Positions 60,257-64,000 of a stretch of 64,000 nt of DNA are shown here, in pieces (positions within the stretch are counted from its first letter, which is position 1; every line of letters begins with the position of its first letter). This DNA is from Oscillibacter ruminantium GH1. Lineage in GTDB: Bacteria; Bacillota; Clostridia; Oscillospirales; Oscillospiraceae. Made by a program: the position numbers and the translations under genes. The stretch covers positions 197,253-261,252 of the forward strand of contig NZ_DF158896.1 of NCBI RefSeq assembly GCF_000307265.1, in the 5' to 3' direction. The notes beneath the pieces are model-generated. The model was not told the origin of the DNA. It ran no database searches and saw only the letters and a list, made by a program, of their open reading frames with translations.

Positions 60257-60613
60257 CTGCCGGAAAATCTGCCGATTGCCGACACCGATCTGTGTGCGCT
60301 GTTGGGAAATGCGTTGGATAACGCCATGGAGGCCGCCGCAAACGCGCAGGACAAGCGGGTGGAGATTCGCGTCCGGGCGGATCGGGGGATGCTGATGCTG
60401 CGGGTGGAAAACAGCTTTGAGGATGCGACGACCGAAAAACGTGGAATGTTTGCCACAATGAAAGAGAACGCAGAAGCGCATGGGTTTGGTATCCGCGGAA
60501 TGCACGAAATCGCCGCCCGATACGGCGGGACGCTGGATACAAAGGTGATCGGCAACCGCTTTGAACTTGTGGCCTGCCTGATGTTTCAAGTCCCTTCCGC
60601 AAGCGAAACATGA
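60257..60613 (+). pseudogene. C-terminal fragment of an AgrC-like sensor kinase
   Basis: The frame reads LPENLPIADTDLCALLGNAL, then DNAMEAAANAQDKRVEIRV and HGFGIRGMHEIAARYGGTLD. These are the N-box and G-box of the GHKL ATPase domain of AgrC-type histidine kinases. A stop codon lies six bases upstream, and no dimerisation or sensor part remains. An ATG at 60302 exists, but the piece would lack part of the nucleotide pocket. Confidence 0.75.
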
Positions 60614-60966
60614 TATCCATGGTCAGACGGGCCGGAGCCATCAGACTTGCGCTTCAAACAAGCCGCCTGCCGGGAAATCTGATACGCTGAAACAGCAACG
60701 GATTTGAGCAATTCCTATGTCTTCTGATTTTCCGATGAAACCCTTCATGCCGCTATGAAAATCGTGTGCGATTAACGGAAATATTGACGCAGGGGGGCGG
60801 CAAGCAGTCATCATTTGCTTTTTAGAATTGACCATTCAAATTTCAGAACGGGCCGCCTGTATCAATTGCAGGCGGCCCGCTTATTTTACCTTAATCTCAC
60901 AAGCTGTACTTTTTGCCCGCTTTTATATCTCCTCTGTTATTCTGAATGCGCAAGGAGGAATGAGAC
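60614..60966. other. Intergenic region before the kdp operon
   Basis: The stretch holds a terminator-like hairpin at 60849-60879 (CGGGCCGCCTG with CAGGCGGCCCG) and then an AT-rich segment where the kdp promoter should lie. I do not see a c-di-AMP riboswitch signature, and no gene is convincing. Confidence 0.5.
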
Positions 60967-61161
60967 GTGGCATGTATGATTCAGAAAATCAGGAAGTGGG
61001 AGAGCGCCTTTAACCAAGAAGCCGAACGGTTTCTTTTTAGGCATCCAGTCTTGGGCTTTTTGGGAATGTTTATAGGGGTGCCGATTTTTGTTCTGATCGC
61101 GGTCTGTGCCGGCACGACACTCATGATGCTTCCTGTTTCGTGGCTGCTTGACTGGCTGTGA
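60967..61161 (+). CDS. Small membrane protein at the head of the kdp operon
   Basis: This 64-residue protein has a polar N terminus (MIQKIRKWESAFNQEAERFL) and one or two membrane segments (GFLGMFIGVPIFVLIAVCAG). It starts with GTG at 60967, with AAGGAGG eight bases upstream. It lies 92 bases before kdpF on the same strand. I do not recognise a family; a Kdp accessory protein is inferred only from position. Confidence 0.65.
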   Translation: MACMIQKIRKWESAFNQEAERFLFRHPVLGFLGMFIGVPIFVLIAVCAGTTLMMLPVSWLLDWL

Positions 61162-61252
61162 ATTTACGCAGACTTAATGCTGCTCCAGAACTGCTAATGC
61201 CTTTTTTACCAGTTGAAGGCTACAATTTGTTGCGATATGGAGGAAACAAACG

Positions 61253-61342
61253 ATGCAAGTTCTTATTGGCATGATTGGCGTATGCGCCGCTGCGCTGCTG
61301 ATCGATTACATCTACATTCTGATGAAGGGAGACAGGCAATAA
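61253..61342 (+). CDS. kdpF: KdpF-like small subunit
   Basis: This 29-residue peptide (MQVLIGMIGVCAAALLIDYI, then YILMKGDRQ) is one membrane helix, as in KdpF, which stabilises the KdpFABC potassium pump. GGAGG lies ten bases before the ATG. Its stop overlaps the next start (TAATG). Position right before kdpA supports the call. Confidence 0.7.
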   Translation: MQVLIGMIGVCAAALLIDYIYILMKGDRQ

Positions 61343-61476
61343 TGGGAACCTACTTTTTGTGGCGCATGGGTCTTGGGGTTATCACCATCGCAGCCTTCGC
61401 TCTGTTTACATTTATATATGAAAAAGTATCCAAACACACGCATGATGCGCACAAACACAGCGCACGCGATTTATGA
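61342..61476 (+). CDS. Small membrane protein between kdpF and kdpA
   Basis: This 44-residue protein has one membrane helix (MGLGVITIAAFALFTFIY) and a His-rich basic tail (KHTHDAHKHSARDL). It overlaps kdpF by one base at its start, and its end overlaps the region of the kdpA ribosome site, so it is part of the operon. The His cluster could bind a metal. It is not part of the classical KdpFABC set. Confidence 0.7.
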   Translation: MGTYFLWRMGLGVITIAAFALFTFIYEKVSKHTHDAHKHSARDL

Positions 61477-61490
61477 AGGAGGAAGGCGCC

Positions 61491-63308
61491 ATGGCCGGGT
61501 CCATTATACAATATGTTCTTTATCTCACAATTTTAGTTGCGCTGGCAATTCCGCTGGGCGCGTACATCAAGCGCGTCATGTATGGCGAGAAAACCACGTT
61601 CTCAAAAATATTTACTCCCTGTGAGCGGGCTGTTTACAAAGTCCTCCGCATCAAGGGGGACGAGGATATGACGTGGAAGCAATACCTTGTTTCTATTCTT
61701 ATATTTTCCGGCATCGGATTTGTTTTTTTGTTTTTGCTTCAACTCCTGCAAGGAGTCCTGCCGGGAAATCCGCAGGGGCTTGGAGGAGTGAACTGGGATT
61801 TGTCTTTCAATACCGCTGCCAGCTTTGTGACCAATACCAACTGGCAGGCGTATTCCGGCGAAGCGACTCTGAGCTATCTGACGCAGGCTCTGGGACTGAC
61901 GGTGCAAAACTTTGTGTCTGCTGCCACCGGCATTGCGGTATTGTTTGCACTCATCCGCGGCTTTACGAAGGTGAAAGAAAAAGGACTGGGCAGTTTTTGG
62001 GTGGATATGACGCGGATCATTGTACAGATTCTGCTGCCGCTGAATCTTGCCATCACTTTGCTGCTGGTGGGCGGCGGCGTTGTGCAGAGCTTGAAGTCTG
62101 CTGAGACGGTGACGCTGCTTGAGCCTGTCGCCGTCAGCGCGGAGGGTGAAATACTCGAGGATGCGGTTATTGACCTTGCGGCCAAAACCGTCAGCGTGGA
62201 CGGTAAAATTGTTTCCGACGCGGAGATTGTGACGGAGCAGTTTGTTCCCCTTGGCCCTGCGGCCAGTCAGATTGCAATCAAGCAGACCGGTACAAACGGC
62301 GGCGGTTTTTTTGGCGTCAACTCCGCACATCCGCTGGAGAACCCCAGCGCCTTTACCAATCTGATTGAGATGATTTCCTTGCTGCTGATCCCTGCCGCGC
62401 TTTGCTTTACCTTTGGAAAAGCGGTTCAAAACAAAAAACAGGGCACTGCAATTTTTCTGGCCATGTTCCTGATGCTTGCCGCCGCCCTGGGGGTCCTTGC
62501 GGTGAATGAACAAAACGCTGCCACGGCACTTTCCGAAAACAGCGCCGTGGATGTGAGCATGGCAGATCAGGCCGGAGGCAACATGGAGGGCAAGGAGTCT
62601 CGCTTCGGCATTGTCGCATCTGCAACATGGGCGGCATTTACCACAGCGGCCTCCAACGGCTCGGTCAACTCCATGCACGACAGCTATACGCCGTTGGGCG
62701 GGATGGTGCAGATGCTGCAAATGCAGCTTGGCGAGGTCATTTTCGGCGGTGTGGGCTGCGGACTTTACGGTATGCTGGCTTTTGCAATCCTCACGGTCTT
62801 TATTGCGGGCCTGATGGTTGGTCGAACGCCGGAATTCCTCGGTAAAAAAATTGAGCCTTACGAAATGAAATGGGCTGTGCTGATGTGCCTTGCAACACCG
62901 ATTGCAATCTTGGTAGGCAGCGGCGCTGCGGCAATGGTGCCGGAGGTGGCGCAGAGCCTGAATAATAGCGGCGCGCACGGATTTTCCGAACTGCTTTACG
63001 CTTTTTCATCAGCGGGCGGCAACAATGGCTCCGCTTTTGCGGGGTTCAACGCGAACACCGTTTTCCTGGATGTTTCCCTTGGCCTTGTAATGCTGTTTGC
63101 CCGCTTTCTTCCCATAGCTGGCACGCTGGCGATTGCAGGCAGCTTGGCGGGGAAGAAACGGATCGCCATGACGGCGGGTACGCTTTCCACAACCAATGGA
63201 ATGTTTGTATTTCTGTTGATTTTTGTGGTGCTGCTTATCGGCGCGCTCAGTTTCTTTCCCGCGCTTGCGCTGGGGCCGCTGGCTGAATTCTTCGGCGGCA
63301 TCGCCTAA
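61491..63308 (+). CDS. kdpA: Potassium-transporting ATPase, potassium-binding subunit KdpA
   Basis: This 605-residue channel-like subunit belongs to the superfamily of K+ transporters. Four selectivity-filter loops are recognisable, including FVTNTNWQAYSGEATLSYLT, TGTNGGGFFGVNSAHPLENP, AAFTTAASNGSVNSMHDSYT and SSAGGNNGSAFAGFNANT. ATG at 61491 follows AAGGAGGAAGGCGCC. It forms KdpFABC, an emergency potassium importer induced at low K+. Confidence 0.96.
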   Translation: MAGSIIQYVLYLTILVALAIPLGAYIKRVMYGEKTTFSKIFTPCERAVYKVLRIKGDEDMTWKQYLVSILIFSGIGFVFLFLLQLLQGVLPGNPQGLGGVNWDLSFNTAASFVTNTNWQAYSGEATLSYLTQALGLTVQNFVSAATGIAVLFALIRGFTKVKEKGLGSFWVDMTRIIVQILLPLNLAITLLLVGGGVVQSLKSAETVTLLEPVAVSAEGEILEDAVIDLAAKTVSVDGKIVSDAEIVTEQFVPLGPAASQIAIKQTGTNGGGFFGVNSAHPLENPSAFTNLIEMISLLLIPAALCFTFGKAVQNKKQGTAIFLAMFLMLAAALGVLAVNEQNAATALSENSAVDVSMADQAGGNMEGKESRFGIVASATWAAFTTAASNGSVNSMHDSYTPLGGMVQMLQMQLGEVIFGGVGCGLYGMLAFAILTVFIAGLMVGRTPEFLGKKIEPYEMKWAVLMCLATPIAILVGSGAAAMVPEVAQSLNNSGAHGFSELLYAFSSAGGNNGSAFAGFNANTVFLDVSLGLVMLFARFLPIAGTLAIAGSLAGKKRIAMTAGTLSTTNGMFVFLLIFVVLLIGALSFFPALALGPLAEFFGGIA

Positions 63309-63322
63309 AGGAGGGTACTTAA

Positions 63323-64000
63323 ATGGTAACAAAAACAAACGGTGCATTTACAGACAAAAGAATGCTCGGCAGGGCCGTGAAAGATTCCTTTGTAAAACTT
63401 GCGCCTAAAACGCAGGCGCAAAATCCGGTGATGCTGCTCGTCTATATTTCCGCGATTTTGACAAGCGTCCTGTGGATCATATCCCTGTTCGGAATTATGG
63501 ACGCGCCCTCTGGCTATACGCTGACCATTGCAATTATTCTGTGGTTCACCTGCCTGTTCGCAAACTTTGCCGAAGCCATTGCCGAGGGGCGCGGCAAGGC
63601 GCAGGCGGATTCCCTGCGGGCGGCAAAAAAGGATGTGGAAGCGCACTGCATCCCGGCTATCAACCGCAAGGAGGACGTGACAACGGTATCCTCGGCTCTT
63701 TTGAAAAAGGGCGACATCGTACTCGTCAAAATGGGAGAACAGATACCTGCGGACGGTGAGGTTGTAGAGGGCGCGGCCAGCATAGATGAAAGCGCCATCA
63801 CCGGCGAGTCTGCTCCGGTCATCCGGGAGGCGGGCGGCGACCGCAGCGCCGTTACGGGCGGGACAACCGTTCTTTCCGACTGGATCGTAGTTCAGGTCAC
63901 AAATGAGGCAGGAGAGAGTTTCCTTGACAAGATGATCGCCATGGTGGAGGGAGCGTCCCGGAAAAAGACACCCAATGAGATTGCGCTTCAGATTTTCCTT
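63323..64000 (+). CDS. kdpB: Potassium-transporting ATPase, catalytic subunit KdpB (partial)
   Basis: The first 226 residues are present and the frame is open to the window end. It starts MVTKTNGAFTDKRMLGRAVK and shows the first membrane segments, the ADGEVVEGAASIDESAITGE actuator region and NEAGESFLDKMIAMVEGASR. The TGES motif is intact. The phosphorylated Asp lies beyond the window. AAGGAGGGTACTTAA precedes the ATG. Confidence 0.95.
   Translation, partial: MVTKTNGAFTDKRMLGRAVKDSFVKLAPKTQAQNPVMLLVYISAILTSVLWIISLFGIMDAPSGYTLTIAIILWFTCLFANFAEAIAEGRGKAQADSLRAAKKDVEAHCIPAINRKEDVTTVSSALLKKGDIVLVKMGEQIPADGEVVEGAASIDESAITGESAPVIREAGGDRSAVTGGTTVLSDWIVVQVTNEAGESFLDKMIAMVEGASRKKTPNEIALQIFL

Noticed and set aside
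60849..60966. A c-di-AMP (ydaO-type) riboswitch before kdp
   Set aside because: The leader is too short and shows none of the conserved blocks; only a simple terminator-like hairpin is seen.

Overview
The window looks like a chromosome segment from an anaerobic, moderately GC-rich Clostridia member, most like the Oscillospiraceae (Oscillibacter or Flavonifractor-like). This is inferred from gene content: a ferredoxin-linked 2-oxoacid oxidoreductase, hybrid cluster protein, tripartite carboxylate transporters, many zinc-ribbon and small helix-turn-helix proteins, and strong AGGAGG ribosome sites. No rRNA is present, so the genus is a guess.

Layout. 1-0.49 kb is the end of an IS3-family element (IS407-like, with a -1 frameshift site). 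0.5-3.8 kb holds an ECF sigma factor, an RsgI-like membrane anti-sigma factor and a secreted coiled-coil protein; the last two both end in runs of Asp. 4.0-4.5 kb is a decayed uridine phosphorylase. 4.86-5.39 kb is a minus-strand cluster of five tRNAs (Gly, Arg, His, Gln, Lys) behind a consensus promoter. 5.6-9.6 kb is a nitrosative/oxidative stress block: a hemerythrin protein, and ferredoxin-cupin-hcp divergent from a Crp/Fnr regulator. 10.4-22.8 kb is central carboxylate metabolism: glycerate 2-kinase, korDABC plus a CoA-transferase, then a convergent operon tctB-tctA-tctC-aminotransferase-aldolase-tartronate semialdehyde reductase read from an AraC-type regulator. 24.3-29.8 kb is a GntR regulator followed by an amidase, a DUF2848 protein and a TRAP transporter (dctPQM) behind a promoter with a GntR-like operator. 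30.15-30.9 kb is a broken peptidoglycan-binding protein gene.

31.1-51.8 kb is an integrated mobile element of about 20.6 kb in the 3' end of tRNA-Val(GAC). A 49-bp copy of the tRNA end lies at 31096-31144, the intact tRNA is at 51732-51808, and a tyrosine integrase sits next to it. Replication and maintenance genes are a P4/D5-type primase-helicase, excisionase-like proteins, a Myb/SANT-like protein and a serine resolvase beside an array of inverted repeats. No capsid, terminase or relaxase gene is visible, so it is probably a satellite-like or mobilizable island. Its cargo includes a candidate small RNA convergent with a DUF3800 gene, a patatin-like lipase, an operon of two zinc-ribbon membrane proteins, DUF2085 and a lipoprotein cell-wall amidase, a membrane Ser/Thr kinase paired with a regulator, a micro membrane protein behind a (CTTT)10 repeat, and an operon of two microproteins, DUF3846, an amidoligase and a class II glutamine amidotransferase. 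The amidoligase operon, the zinc-ribbon operon and the RNA/DUF3800 pair are the best candidates for undescribed systems.

52-64 kb returns to chromosome: a small HTH-membrane protein module, a P-type-ATPase-like protein without catalytic motifs, rlmB, ftsH, an NhaC-family antiporter, a truncated sensor kinase, and a kdp potassium-uptake operon running off the right end (two small membrane proteins, kdpF, kdpA, partial kdpB).
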